The notes below the pieces were generated by a model. It saw only the letters and a list, made by a program, of their open reading frames with translations, had not been told where the DNA came from and made no database searches. Source: an uncultured Amphritea sp. (lineage in GTDB: Bacteria; Pseudomonadota; Gammaproteobacteria; Pseudomonadales; Balneatricaceae). From it: 64,000 bases of DNA. Both the position numbers and the translations under genes were made by a program. Location: positions 27,442-91,441 of the forward strand of contig NZ_CAKZLP010000056.1 of NCBI RefSeq assembly GCF_937127095.1, given 5' to 3'. Shown in pieces: positions 1 through 8,148 of the stretch; within the stretch, counting starts at the first letter, position 1, and the number at the start of each line of letters is the position of its first letter.

Positions 1-1
1 T

Positions 2-157
2 ATACAGGGATCAACTGAAACCACATTCTATGTGCTGGCGGTCTATTTCGGCTCGGTCGGCATTCGCCACACCCGCCATGCGCTGGCCTGCGGTCTGACC
101 GCCGACCTGGCAGGCATTGTCAGTGCGATTGTGGTGGGATACTGGTTTTTCGGATAG
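2..157 (+). CDS. SpmB-like nucleoside-recognition (Gate) domain membrane protein, C-terminal fragment
   Basis: Only the last 51 residues and the stop lie in the window; the gene begins to the left. The fragment reads as a membrane segment containing FYVLAVYFGSVGIRHTRHA, followed by a final hydrophobic helix ending in GYWFFG. This pattern matches the C-terminus of the spore maturation protein B / YjiG family (Gate domain), found in many non-sporulating bacteria as an inner-membrane protein of unclear transport role. The partner SpmA-like half may be fused or adjacent upstream, outside the window. The family assignment comes from a short stretch, so it is moderately sure; the open frame to the stop is clear. 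Confidence 0.6.
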   Translation: MQGSTETTFYVLAVYFGSVGIRHTRHALACGLTADLAGIVSAIVVGYWFFG

Positions 158-168
158 ATAAGAAAGAA

Positions 169-567
169 TTACTGGCCGAAATCCAGCGCGCGAATATGTC
201 CATGACCATCAATAGCGACCTGAACACACTCGGTCTCTGACACTTTTCGCAGATCCCGCCCATCGGGACAGCACCCCCACACCTCAACATTGATGCGCAA
301 AGAGCTGGTGCCCTGCTCTTTGATCCGGGTATAGAAACTCAGAATAGTGCCCTCAAGTACCGGCGCCATAAAACTCATCGCACCAATTGATACTGTGGCA
401 ACCCGTCCCTCAGCCGCTTCCCCTGCACGAATTTCAGCAGCCAGAACCGCCTGGGATGCAACCCAACCACCGTACACATCGCCAAACATATTAGCGGCAG
501 CCCCGGAAGCGGGACAGCGAAGGCTGAGTTCACCTTCGGGCTTTAACAGTGTTTTATCGGTGTTCAT
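169..567 (-). CDS. YciA-type acyl-CoA thioesterase (hotdog fold)
   Basis: A 132-residue single hotdog-domain protein that would hydrolyse acyl-CoA thioesters in the cytoplasm. The family pattern N-x-x-GD-x-x-GGW is present (NMFGDVYGGWVASQ, about residues 26-39), followed by the second strand region with RVATVSIGAMSFMAPV. In E. coli YciA and Haemophilus HI0827 the GGW helix continues with QMD, where the Asp is catalytic. Here the corresponding stretch reads QAV, so the acidic residue seems replaced. It could be a divergent thioesterase with another catalytic residue, or a non-catalytic hotdog protein. It converges with the SpmB-like gene and is transcribed away from pstS. Confidence 0.75.
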   Translation of the reverse strand: MNTDKTLLKPEGELSLRCPASGAAANMFGDVYGGWVASQAVLAAEIRAGEAAEGRVATVSIGAMSFMAPVLEGTILSFYTRIKEQGTSSLRINVEVWGCCPDGRDLRKVSETECVQVAIDGHGHIRALDFGQ

Positions 568-687
568 ATGCGCTCGGTTCCCGCTTTGTATTTATATTGG
601 CAGGACATATTTTACTATCAACTACCCGACCAAGGTCTAGCTAAAAACAGTGTAATCCGCCTATTACACCAAAAAAAATGTTTCGCT

Positions 688-720
688 TTGTCACATAGTT
701 GTCACACAACGCCCTTATAT
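688..720 (+). promoter_or_regulatory. Pho box and -10 of the pstS promoter
   Basis: Two TTGTCAC repeats start at 688 and 699, exactly 11 bases apart, as in PhoB-binding Pho boxes. A TTATAT -10 element follows at 715-720, nine bases after the second repeat. No -35 hexamer is needed when PhoB recruits RNA polymerase. The box lies about 80 bases before the pstS start, so pstS should be induced by phosphate starvation. Confidence 0.85.
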
Positions 721-786
721 TGCGCTCATCGAATCAAAACTGATCGTTTGTGAAAAGTGTTCAAACCATCCTCTATGGAGCTTGTA

Positions 787-1758
787 ATGAAACCAATGAA
801 GAAAATTTTTGCAGCTGTTGCCCTGAGTGCAACCTGTCTGACAGCTTCCGCATCTGACATGCTGGATCCTAACCTGCCAACTTACTCTAAGGCTTCAGGT
901 GTTTCTGGTAACTTGTCTTCTGTAGGCTCAGACACTCTGGCAAACCTGATGACCATGTGGGCTGAAGAGTTCAAGCGCAACTACCCGAACGTTAACGTTC
1001 AGATTCAGGCTGCGGGTTCTTCTACTGCGCCACCTGCTCTGACCGAAGGTACTTCTAACCTGGGCCCAATGTCTCGCAAGATGAAAGACAAGGAACTGGA
1101 AGCGTTTGAAAAGAAATTCGGTTACAAGCCTACTCCTGTAGCAGTTGCTATCGATGCACTGGCTGTGTTCGTCAACAAAGACAACGCTATCGAAGGCCTG
1201 ACTATTCCTCAGGTTGACGCTATCTTCTCTTCTACCCGTAAGTGTGGTCTGGCTGAAGACGTCAACACCTGGGGTGATGTGGGTGCAACTGGCGCAATCG
1301 CTGCTCAGGGTTTTCAGATCTTTGGTCGTAACTCAGTATCCGGTACTTACGGCTACTTCAAGAGCAAAGCTCTGTGTAAAGGCGACTTCCGCAACAATGT
1401 AAATGAGCAGCCTGGTTCTGCGTCTGTTGTTCAATCTGTTTCTACTTCTCTGAACGGTATTGGTTACTCAGGTATCGGTTACAAGACCTCTTCAGTTCGT
1501 GCTCTGCCACTGACTAAGAAAGCCGGCACTCCTTTCGTTGAAGCGTCTCCTGAGAATGCACTGAACGGTTCTTACCCACTGGCTCGTGCTCTGTATGTAT
1601 ACGTAAACAAGAAGCCAGGTCAGGATCTTGCTCCTCTGGAGCGTGAGTTCCTGAAAATGGTAATGGCTAAAGTCGGACAGGAAGTTGTAGTGAAGGATGG
1701 TTACATCCCACTGCCAGCCGCTCTGGTTGAAAAGCAGATGAAAGAACTGGGTCTGTAA
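787..1758 (+). CDS. pstS: phosphate ABC transporter substrate-binding protein PstS
   Basis: The periplasmic phosphate-binding protein of the Pst ABC transporter, delivering Pi to PstC-PstA. The start at 787 has GGAG six bases upstream and gives [15 protein letters not shown] with a signal peptide cleaved near TASA-SD. A GTG at 757 in the same frame lacks such a site. The mature part shows [11 protein letters not shown] and [12 protein letters not shown], phosphate-contact loops typical of the marine PstS family, and [13 protein letters not shown]. Length is 323 residues. Codons are rich in GCT, TCT and GGT, unlike the following pst genes but like the atp genes, suggesting very high expression. 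A Pho box precedes it and a terminator follows before pstC, so pstS is probably made in excess of the permease. Confidence 0.95.
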   Translation: MKPMKKIFAAVALSATCLTASASDMLDPNLPTYSKASGVSGNLSSVGSDTLANLMTMWAEEFKRNYPNVNVQIQAAGSSTAPPALTEGTSNLGPMSRKMKDKELEAFEKKFGYKPTPVAVAIDALAVFVNKDNAIEGLTIPQVDAIFSSTRKCGLAEDVNTWGDVGATGAIAAQGFQIFGRNSVSGTYGYFKSKALCKGDFRNNVNEQPGSASVVQSVSTSLNGIGYSGIGYKTSSVRALPLTKKAGTPFVEASPENALNGSYPLARALYVYVNKKPGQDLAPLEREFLKMVMAKVGQEVVVKDGYIPLPAALVEKQMKELGL

Positions 1759-1801
1759 TACAGATGAGTTACCGGGTCTGAAGACAGATCCAACTGCTAA
1801 G

Positions 1802-1830
1802 AAAGGAGCCCCGATGGGCTCCTTTTTTTT
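1802..1830 (+). terminator. intrinsic terminator after pstS
   Basis: AAGGAGCC and GGCTCCTT form an 8-bp stem with a short loop, followed by a run of eight T. It separates pstS from the second Pho promoter, so pstS and pstCAB-phoU can be transcribed at different levels. Confidence 0.85.
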
Positions 1831-1854
1831 ATATGTAAAAGTTTTATTACAGCT

Positions 1855-1888
1855 CTGTAACATTTCTGTCATGAACTATGTTTATCTT
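1855..1888 (+). promoter_or_regulatory. Pho box and promoter before pstC
   Basis: CTGTAAC at 1855 and CTGTCAT at 1866 are 11 bases apart, an almost ideal Pho box. A -10-like TTATCT/TATCTT lies at 1882-1888. This gives pstCAB-phoU its own PhoB-dependent promoter in addition to read-through from pstS. Confidence 0.8.
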
Positions 1889-1922
1889 TGCGCCATCACT
1901 TTTATCATTGTAGAAATTTGTC

Positions 1923-4199
1923 ATGAATATAGAGAACAGTTCCGTTATTCCTGATCTGGATTTTGACTCTCCGTCTGCGCGTCGAGGGCGAAAATTCAGG
2001 GCCATCAAAGACAAGATGGCTACCGTCGGCATAGGTCTGGGCGGTGTCAGTGTCATCGTCGCAATACTTTTGATCTTTTTCTATCTTCTCTATGAAGTAA
2101 TACCGATGTTTCGCTCAGCTGAAGTTCAGCCATGGGAACAGAACGGTCAGGTGGTTGAGCCCTATGCCGTCCCCGGAGCCGGCAATACCCTCTATATGGC
2201 AATGGAAGAACAGGCAGAAATCGGCTTGCGGGTTACCGACTTGGGTGAAATGCTATTTTTCAGCACCACCTCAGGTGAAGTAATCAAAAGCATTCAGGCT
2301 GCTCTTCCCGGTGAAACAACAATTTCCAGCTTTGCGCTGGCATCGGAAAACAGTCATACCTTTGCCCTGGGACTAAGCAATGGTCAGGCTCTGGTATTTA
2401 AACACGAATATAAGTCTACTTACCCCGATGGTGTGCGCGTTATCCTGCCAACGATTACCTACCCACTGGGTGATCAGCCAATCGATGTAGCCTCGACCGC
2501 ACTGGAACACCTCACCATTAGCGGCAATGAAGGCAGCTATGCTCTGATCGGCGGTAATCAGGGAAATCTGAAAGCGGTATTCATCTCCCAGACAGAGAAT
2601 CTGTTCACCGGTGAAGTAGAGTTGGAACAATCCACTACGGCACTGCCGGATCTGGGCATCAAGATTAAAAAGATGCTGGTAATGCCTGACTTTACCTGGC
2701 TGTTCGTTGCCGGACAGAACGGCAAGATGGCGGTCGTCAATATGCGTGATCATAATGATCCCGTTATTACTCAGGTGCTGAACGCCTCAAGCAGCAAGAT
2801 CACCACATTTGACCTTTTGCTGGGCGGCAACGCTATTTTACTGGGTAATGAAAAAGGTGAAGTATCCCAGTGGTTCCTGGTACGTGACGAGCAGGGCGCG
2901 TGGCAGATGACTAAAATTCGCTCTTTTGAAACCGGCAACAGCGCAATCGTTGATCTGGCCATTGAGCACCGGCGCAAAGGGTTCGCAACCATTGATGCTG
3001 CGGGTGACCTTCGCCTCTATAATACTACCGCCAACGTTAACGTCCTGGTTCAGAAAGTTGCTCAGGCAAACGCTTCGATGATCACCATGGGGCCCCGTGC
3101 TAATGCAACGCTGATCGAAGAAGATGGCAAGCTGACGCTTTTGCATATCGACAATGAGCACCCGGAAGTATCCTGGAGCTCTCTGTGGGGTCAGGTCTGG
3201 TACGAAGGTTATGAAGAACCTGAGTATGTCTGGCAGTCCTCTGCGGCAAACAACGACTTCGAGCCTAAATTCAGCCTGATGCCGCTGGCATTTGGCACGC
3301 TGAAAGCTGCGTTCTATGCGATGATCCTGGCGACGCCTCTGGCCATCTGTGGCGCGATCTATACCGCCTACTTTATGGCACCATCACTGCGTCGTAAGGT
3401 GAAGCCGTTCATCGAGCTAATGGAAGCTCTGCCGACGGTTATTCTCGGATTCCTCGCGGGCCTCTGGCTGGCGCCGTTTATGGAGGAGAATCTGCCGGGG
3501 ATCTTTGTCACCCTGCTGCTGATACCGCTATCAGTGCTCGCCTTTTCCTTCGGCTGGGCGCAGATGCCGAAACAAGTTCGCTGGCTGGTACCGGAGGGTT
3601 GGGATGCGATACTGCTGATTCCGGTGATTGCGTTGGCTACCTGGTTCAGCATCGCCATCAGCCCTTCACTGGAGCTGGTACTGTTTGACGGCAACATGCG
3701 TCACTGGCTAACCAATGATCTGGGCATCGCCTATGACCAGCGTAACGCCATGGTCATCGGCATCGCCATGGGATTCGCAGTCATTCCAACGATCTTCTCA
3801 ATCACAGAGGATGCGATCTTCGCCGTACCTAAACACCTGAGCTATGGTTCACTTGCTCTCGGTGCAACCCCCTGGCAAACCCTCACCAGAGTGGTCATGC
3901 CAACCGCCAGCCCGGGTATCTTCTCGGCGGTGATGATCGGTATGGGGCGCGCGGTGGGCGAAACCATGATCGTACTGATGGCCACCGGTAATACCCCTAT
4001 TATGGATGCCAACATATTTGAGGGTATGCGGACCCTGGCAGCAAATATTGCTGTTGAGATGCCGGAATCAGAAGTCGGCAGTACTCACTACCGAATCCTG
4101 TTCCTGGCTGCCTTTGTGCTGTTTATGTTTACCTTTGCAGTGAACACGCTGGCAGAGGTAATCCGCCAGCGATTGCGCAATAAATATGGCTCCCTTTAA
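1923..4199 (+). CDS. pstC: phosphate ABC transporter permease PstC, large form
   Basis: Inner-membrane permease subunit of the Pst transporter. At 758 residues it is more than twice the E. coli length. Residues ~1-35 are cytoplasmic, a first helix spans ~37-60, and then a ~370-residue extracytoplasmic region of beta-rich, propeller-like character (LGLSNGQALVF, YALIGGNQGNL) precedes the standard permease half. That half starts near SLMPLAFGTLKAAFYAM, with the ABC-facing EAA loop near LALGATPWQTLTRVVMPTASPGI. The ribosome site is weak. It is the first gene of pstCAB-phoU. The extension is seen in other marine gammaproteobacteria; its function is unknown to me. Confidence 0.92.
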   Translation: MNIENSSVIPDLDFDSPSARRGRKFRAIKDKMATVGIGLGGVSVIVAILLIFFYLLYEVIPMFRSAEVQPWEQNGQVVEPYAVPGAGNTLYMAMEEQAEIGLRVTDLGEMLFFSTTSGEVIKSIQAALPGETTISSFALASENSHTFALGLSNGQALVFKHEYKSTYPDGVRVILPTITYPLGDQPIDVASTALEHLTISGNEGSYALIGGNQGNLKAVFISQTENLFTGEVELEQSTTALPDLGIKIKKMLVMPDFTWLFVAGQNGKMAVVNMRDHNDPVITQVLNASSSKITTFDLLLGGNAILLGNEKGEVSQWFLVRDEQGAWQMTKIRSFETGNSAIVDLAIEHRRKGFATIDAAGDLRLYNTTANVNVLVQKVAQANASMITMGPRANATLIEEDGKLTLLHIDNEHPEVSWSSLWGQVWYEGYEEPEYVWQSSAANNDFEPKFSLMPLAFGTLKAAFYAMILATPLAICGAIYTAYFMAPSLRRKVKPFIELMEALPTVILGFLAGLWLAPFMEENLPGIFVTLLLIPLSVLAFSFGWAQMPKQVRWLVPEGWDAILLIPVIALATWFSIAISPSLELVLFDGNMRHWLTNDLGIAYDQRNAMVIGIAMGFAVIPTIFSITEDAIFAVPKHLSYGSLALGATPWQTLTRVVMPTASPGIFSAVMIGMGRAVGETMIVLMATGNTPIMDANIFEGMRTLAANIAVEMPESEVGSTHYRILFLAAFVLFMFTFAVNTLAEVIRQRLRNKYGSL

Positions 4200-4225
4200 C
4201 CTGAGTTGTTGAGGAAATTACAGAT

Positions 4226-5914
4226 ATGAACATCTCAGTAAAAGAATGGTTTAAATCCGGTTCACCCTGGGTATGGATGAATGCCGGAGCAGTTGCTATC
4301 AGCCTTATTATGGTTGTCGGCCTGCTGGGTCTGATCGCTGTGCGTGGTCTGAGTCACTTCTGGCCCGCTGACGTTGTCCAGGGGGTCTACACACTGGATG
4401 GACAGCCTCGCACCCTGGCCGGTGAGATTGTTGAAAGTAACGAAGTGCTTACCAAGCAGCTGATCGAAGCGGGTATGAAACTTCCGGAAGAGAATGAATT
4501 TTCGACCCGCCACCTGCTAAAAATCGGTAACCGCGATGTTTATGGCTCAGACTTTGCCTGGGCCCTTGAACATTACTTCACTGAGCAGCACCGCCCGGAG
4601 ATGCTGCTTGTCGCTGAACGTCGCGAGTGGGGTAACCTGTATGGCTATCTTCGTTCCATTAAAGAGTCAGGAACAGAGGTTGCGCGCTACGATGGCAATG
4701 ATAAGTCGGCACAATATCTCGCTCTTTGGGATAACCTGCAGCAGCGGATTCAGCGCGCACTGGAGATTCACGAAGATATTCTCGAGATCGAAAAGCATGA
4801 GATCGGTACGATCAACTATGAACTGGAACGTCTTCGTCTAAAAGAGCGGGGGCTGCAGCTTAAAGAAGTTAAAGAACAGAGTCTTTATGATGCGATAACC
4901 CAGCGCCGCAAAGAGCTGGATGCCGATTATGAAGGGTTGCAACAACGGCTTATCGATCTGTATTCAGAGATTAACCGTGACTCGATGACTGTTGAAGTTG
5001 CCGGCGGCAAAATCGTTGACGTTCAGCTGGCTAAACTTGTCCGCATTTTCCGTCCCAACGATATGAATGTTGGTCAGAAGATCGTTCACTACTTTGCTAA
5101 ACTCTGGGAGTTTGTCAGCGACGATCCCCGTGAAGCGAATACTGAAGGCGGAATCTTCCCGGCGATCTTCGGTACCGTGATGATGGTATTGCTGATGTCA
5201 CTGCTGGTAACACCGTTTGGCGTGATTGCGGCGGTTTATCTGCGCGAATACGCCAAGCAGGGCTTTGTCACCCGACTGATTCGTATTGCGGTGAACAACC
5301 TGGCCGGTGTACCTTCGATTGTCTACGGGGTATTTGGCCTGGGCTTCTTTGTTTACTTTCTTGGCGGCAACATCGATGATCTGTTCTTCGCTGCTGCCAA
5401 ACCGTCCCCCACATTCGGGACCCCCGGTCTGTTGTGGGCATCGCTGACACTGGCTTTGTTAACCGTACCGGTAGTCATCGTAGCCACGGAAGAGGGCCTG
5501 AGCCGGATACCGCGTGCGGTGCGTGAAGGCAGCCTGGCACTGGGTGCAACCAAGTTTGAAACCCTGATGAAAGTCGTTCTGCCGATGGCCAGCCCGGCGA
5601 TGATGACCGGGGTAATCCTGGCGATCGCCCGTGCTGCCGGTGAGGTAGCACCGCTGATGCTGGTGGGTGTGGTTAAACTGGCTCCGAGCCTGCCACTGGA
5701 TGGTAACTACCCGTTTATCCACCTGGATCAGAAATTTATGCACCTGGGCTTCCACATCTATGATGTGGGCTTCCAGAGCCCTAACGTCGAAGCAGCACGG
5801 CCACTGGTGTATGCCACTGCCCTGCTACTGGTTCTGGTTATCGCACTGCTGAACATGTCAGCCATTGCGATCCGTAACCATTTACGCGAAAAATACAAAG
5901 CGCTTGAGATGTAA
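4226..5914 (+). CDS. pstA: phosphate ABC transporter permease PstA, large form
   Basis: Second permease subunit, pairing with PstC across the inner membrane. At 562 residues it is about twice the E. coli PstA. After a first membrane helix (~15-40) there is a ~240-residue insertion rich in Glu, Lys, Arg and Leu (ERLRLKERGLQLKEVKEQ) that should form a periplasmic coiled coil. The permease core begins near GGIFPAIFGTVMMVLLM, with the EAA loop SLALGATKFETLMKVVLPMASPAMMTG. It lies 26 bases after pstC. The extended PstC and PstA probably dock with each other outside the membrane (inference). Confidence 0.92.
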   Translation: MNISVKEWFKSGSPWVWMNAGAVAISLIMVVGLLGLIAVRGLSHFWPADVVQGVYTLDGQPRTLAGEIVESNEVLTKQLIEAGMKLPEENEFSTRHLLKIGNRDVYGSDFAWALEHYFTEQHRPEMLLVAERREWGNLYGYLRSIKESGTEVARYDGNDKSAQYLALWDNLQQRIQRALEIHEDILEIEKHEIGTINYELERLRLKERGLQLKEVKEQSLYDAITQRRKELDADYEGLQQRLIDLYSEINRDSMTVEVAGGKIVDVQLAKLVRIFRPNDMNVGQKIVHYFAKLWEFVSDDPREANTEGGIFPAIFGTVMMVLLMSLLVTPFGVIAAVYLREYAKQGFVTRLIRIAVNNLAGVPSIVYGVFGLGFFVYFLGGNIDDLFFAAAKPSPTFGTPGLLWASLTLALLTVPVVIVATEEGLSRIPRAVREGSLALGATKFETLMKVVLPMASPAMMTGVILAIARAAGEVAPLMLVGVVKLAPSLPLDGNYPFIHLDQKFMHLGFHIYDVGFQSPNVEAARPLVYATALLLVLVIALLNMSAIAIRNHLREKYKALEM

Positions 5915-5935
5915 GCCGAACACTAGATAGGTTTA

Positions 5936-6775
5936 ATGATGACTATGGAAGCTACTAAGACCCATTCAATCGATATTTCCGCTCTTCAGCGCCAGAACCA
6001 GAGTCTGCGACTTGAAGATGAAACCATTGCCCTGACAGTACGTGATCTCCAGCTCTATTATGGCGAGAAGCGTGCGCTGCATGGCGTCACCATGGATATC
6101 CCGAAAAACCGGGTTACCGCCTTCATCGGCCCGTCCGGTTGCGGTAAATCCACCTTGCTGCGCTGTTTTAACCGGATGAACGATCTGGTTGACAGCTGCC
6201 GTATTGAGGGACAAATGGCGCTGTATGGCCAGAACATTTATGAACGCGGTGTCGATGTCGCGGACCTGCGCCGCCGTGTCGGCATGGTGTTCCAGAAGCC
6301 CAACCCGTTCCCGAAAAGCATCTATGAAAACGTTGCCTATGGTCTGCGTATTCAGGGGATCAATAAAAAGCGTACCATCGACGAAACCGTTGAGTGGGCA
6401 CTGAAGTCTGCAGCGCTGTGGGATGAGGTTAAAGACCGTCTGCACGAGAGCGCACTGGGGATGTCCGGTGGTCAGCAGCAGCGTCTGGTTATCGCCCGTA
6501 CTATCGCGGTTAAGCCGGAAGTACTCCTACTGGATGAACCGGCATCAGCCCTGGACCCGATCTCCACACTGAAGATCGAAGAGCTGATTAATGAGCTAAA
6601 AAGAGATTTTACTATCGTCATCGTAACCCACAATATGCAACAAGCGGCCCGGGTTTCCGACTACACTGCATTTATGTACATGGGCGATCTGATCGAGTTT
6701 GGCGTAACAGACCATCTGTTCACCAACCCGGAAAAGAAGCAAACAGAAGACTACATCACCGGTCGTTACGGTTAA
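5936..6775 (+). CDS. pstB: phosphate ABC transporter ATP-binding protein PstB
   Basis: ATPase subunit that drives phosphate import through PstC-PstA. Visible motifs are Walker [10 protein letters not shown], the Q-loop [17 protein letters not shown], the signature MSGGQQQR, Walker [12 protein letters not shown] and the switch His in [10 protein letters not shown]. Length is 279 residues, slightly longer than E. coli because of an N-terminal ~30-residue lead. Several in-frame ATG codons crowd the start (5936, 5939, 5945), so the exact start is uncertain by a few residues. It lies 21 bases after pstA and 16 bases before phoU. Confidence 0.95.
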   Translation: MMTMEATKTHSIDISALQRQNQSLRLEDETIALTVRDLQLYYGEKRALHGVTMDIPKNRVTAFIGPSGCGKSTLLRCFNRMNDLVDSCRIEGQMALYGQNIYERGVDVADLRRRVGMVFQKPNPFPKSIYENVAYGLRIQGINKKRTIDETVEWALKSAALWDEVKDRLHESALGMSGGQQQRLVIARTIAVKPEVLLLDEPASALDPISTLKIEELINELKRDFTIVIVTHNMQQAARVSDYTAFMYMGDLIEFGVTDHLFTNPEKKQTEDYITGRYG

Positions 6776-6791
6776 TTAGGGGAGAATCACA

Positions 6792-7526
6792 GTGAGTTAC
6801 GAACAGGACCGTCACAGCAACCACATCTCCCAGAGCTTTAATGAAGAGCTGGAGCAGATCCGCACTGAACTACTAACCATGGGTGGCCTCGTTGAACGAC
6901 AGCTCAGCGACGCTGTCGATGCACTGGTTAACGGTGATACTGAACAGGCTGAACAGGCACGCAAAAGCGACCAGGCAATCAATGATATGGAGATGATGAT
7001 TGATGAGCAGTGCACACTGATCATCGCCCGTCGCCAGCCTGCGGCAGCCGACCTGCGCCTGATTATCTCGGTCAGCAAAGCCACCAGTGATCTGGAACGA
7101 ATCGGCGATGAAACCAGCCGTATTTGCCGCTATGCGATTGAGCTGGCCAATGATGGCAAGAACGTCCGGGGTTATCAGGAAGTTCGCCATATTGGTAATC
7201 TGGTGCGCGATATGCTGCAAAACTGCCTCACGGCGTTTGCCCGCAGTGATGCTGAGATGGCATATAAGGTGGCGAAGCAGGACAAAGAGGTGGATTCAGA
7301 GTATCGCACCGCGATGCGCTCACTGATGACCTACATGATGGAAGATCCGCGTTATATCACCAGTATCATGAATGTTATGTGGATACTGCGTGGACTGGAG
7401 CGGATTGGAGACCATGCGCGAAATATGGCCGAGCACCTGATCTATCTGGTTAGTGGCACAGACGTTCGCCATAGTAGCCTGAAAGATATTAAGCGTACTG
7501 TCCGCGAAGTCGAGCAGAAAAAATAA
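6792..7526 (+). CDS. phoU: phosphate signalling protein PhoU
   Basis: A 244-residue all-helical protein with two repeated PhoU domains, each with the metal-binding E/DxxxD pattern (SDLERIGDETSRICR and LRGLERIGDHARNMAEH). It links Pst transporter activity to PhoR and keeps PhoB off when phosphate is plentiful. The start is GTG with GGGGAG upstream. It is the last gene of the pst operon and is followed by a strong terminator. Confidence 0.95.
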   Translation: MSYEQDRHSNHISQSFNEELEQIRTELLTMGGLVERQLSDAVDALVNGDTEQAEQARKSDQAINDMEMMIDEQCTLIIARRQPAAADLRLIISVSKATSDLERIGDETSRICRYAIELANDGKNVRGYQEVRHIGNLVRDMLQNCLTAFARSDAEMAYKVAKQDKEVDSEYRTAMRSLMTYMMEDPRYITSIMNVMWILRGLERIGDHARNMAEHLIYLVSGTDVRHSSLKDIKRTVREVEQKK

Positions 7527-7546
7527 GCGCTTCTACCACTTATTAA

Positions 7547-7574
7547 AAAGGCAGCTGAAAAGCTGCCTTTTTTT
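7547..7574 (+). terminator. intrinsic terminator after phoU
   Basis: AAAGGCAGCT and AGCTGCCTTT form a 10-bp perfect stem with a GAAA tetraloop and a following T run. It closes the pst-phoU operon. Confidence 0.9.
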
Positions 7575-7622
7575 GTCGTACTTAAAGAAGAACCTGATGC
7601 AAGACTGTTGATAAGAGATGTC

Positions 7623-7910
7623 TCAAAAGTTTGCTATACGCAGGGCGATCTTTCCGCCACTGACTGGCTGAGCAGTAAGCTGCAGACCATGCGCCTGATA
7701 TCGGCCGGTATTTTTCAACTCATCCATGATATCCGCAGGAAGCTCCCCGCCACACCAACCCGGCGAAATCTGTTTCATTGAGAGCAGAAAAACTCCGTCA
7801 AGATCCCAGAAATCACCTTTCATATCACAGACTGCTTCACCCGCTTTATGTAGTTTATTACTCCGATCCCCCAGCTTTCCCTGGGGCTGCCTCTTTAGAT
7901 CAACTGGCAC
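7623..7910 (-). CDS. small hypothetical protein
   Basis: I do not recognise this 95-residue frame. It would start at a GTG with GGTGG about six bases upstream; an internal ATG at residue 29 (MKGDFWDLDG) is an alternative start. The C-terminal half (FLLSMKQISPGWCGGELPADIMDEL through KIALRIANF) reads like a real folded protein with mixed charge. There is no signal peptide or membrane segment. It sits alone between the phoU terminator and a divergently read diguanylate cyclase. It could still be a chance frame. Confidence 0.45.
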   Translation of the reverse strand: MPVDLKRQPQGKLGDRSNKLHKAGEAVCDMKGDFWDLDGVFLLSMKQISPGWCGGELPADIMDELKNTGRYQAHGLQLTAQPVSGGKIALRIANF

Positions 7911-8148
7911 GCTTCCACCCTGTATTGATTGCGTTTAATTCAGCCTACAACTCAAATCGCTAGCATAAGACCACGCAAACCATTCCAGCTCTATATGCTA
8001 TAGATCAATATTAACGCAATTAAAAAGGGTGTTGTACTACGTATTTGGTGATTTACAAGAAAACTCACAAATTGTTCAGATCCTGACGAACTCTGCCGAT
8101 AGCTATTTCACTCAAATGGAAATCAGACGTCATACAACAGGAATCTCT

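Noticed and set aside
757..786. GTG start ten codons before the pstS ATG
   Set aside because: It would spoil the signal peptide, and the GGAG belongs to the ATG at 787.
8029..8148. 40-codon upstream extension of the diguanylate cyclase frame
   Set aside because: It has no ribosome site and no domain, while 8149 has AGGAA at six bases and starts the thioredoxin fold directly.
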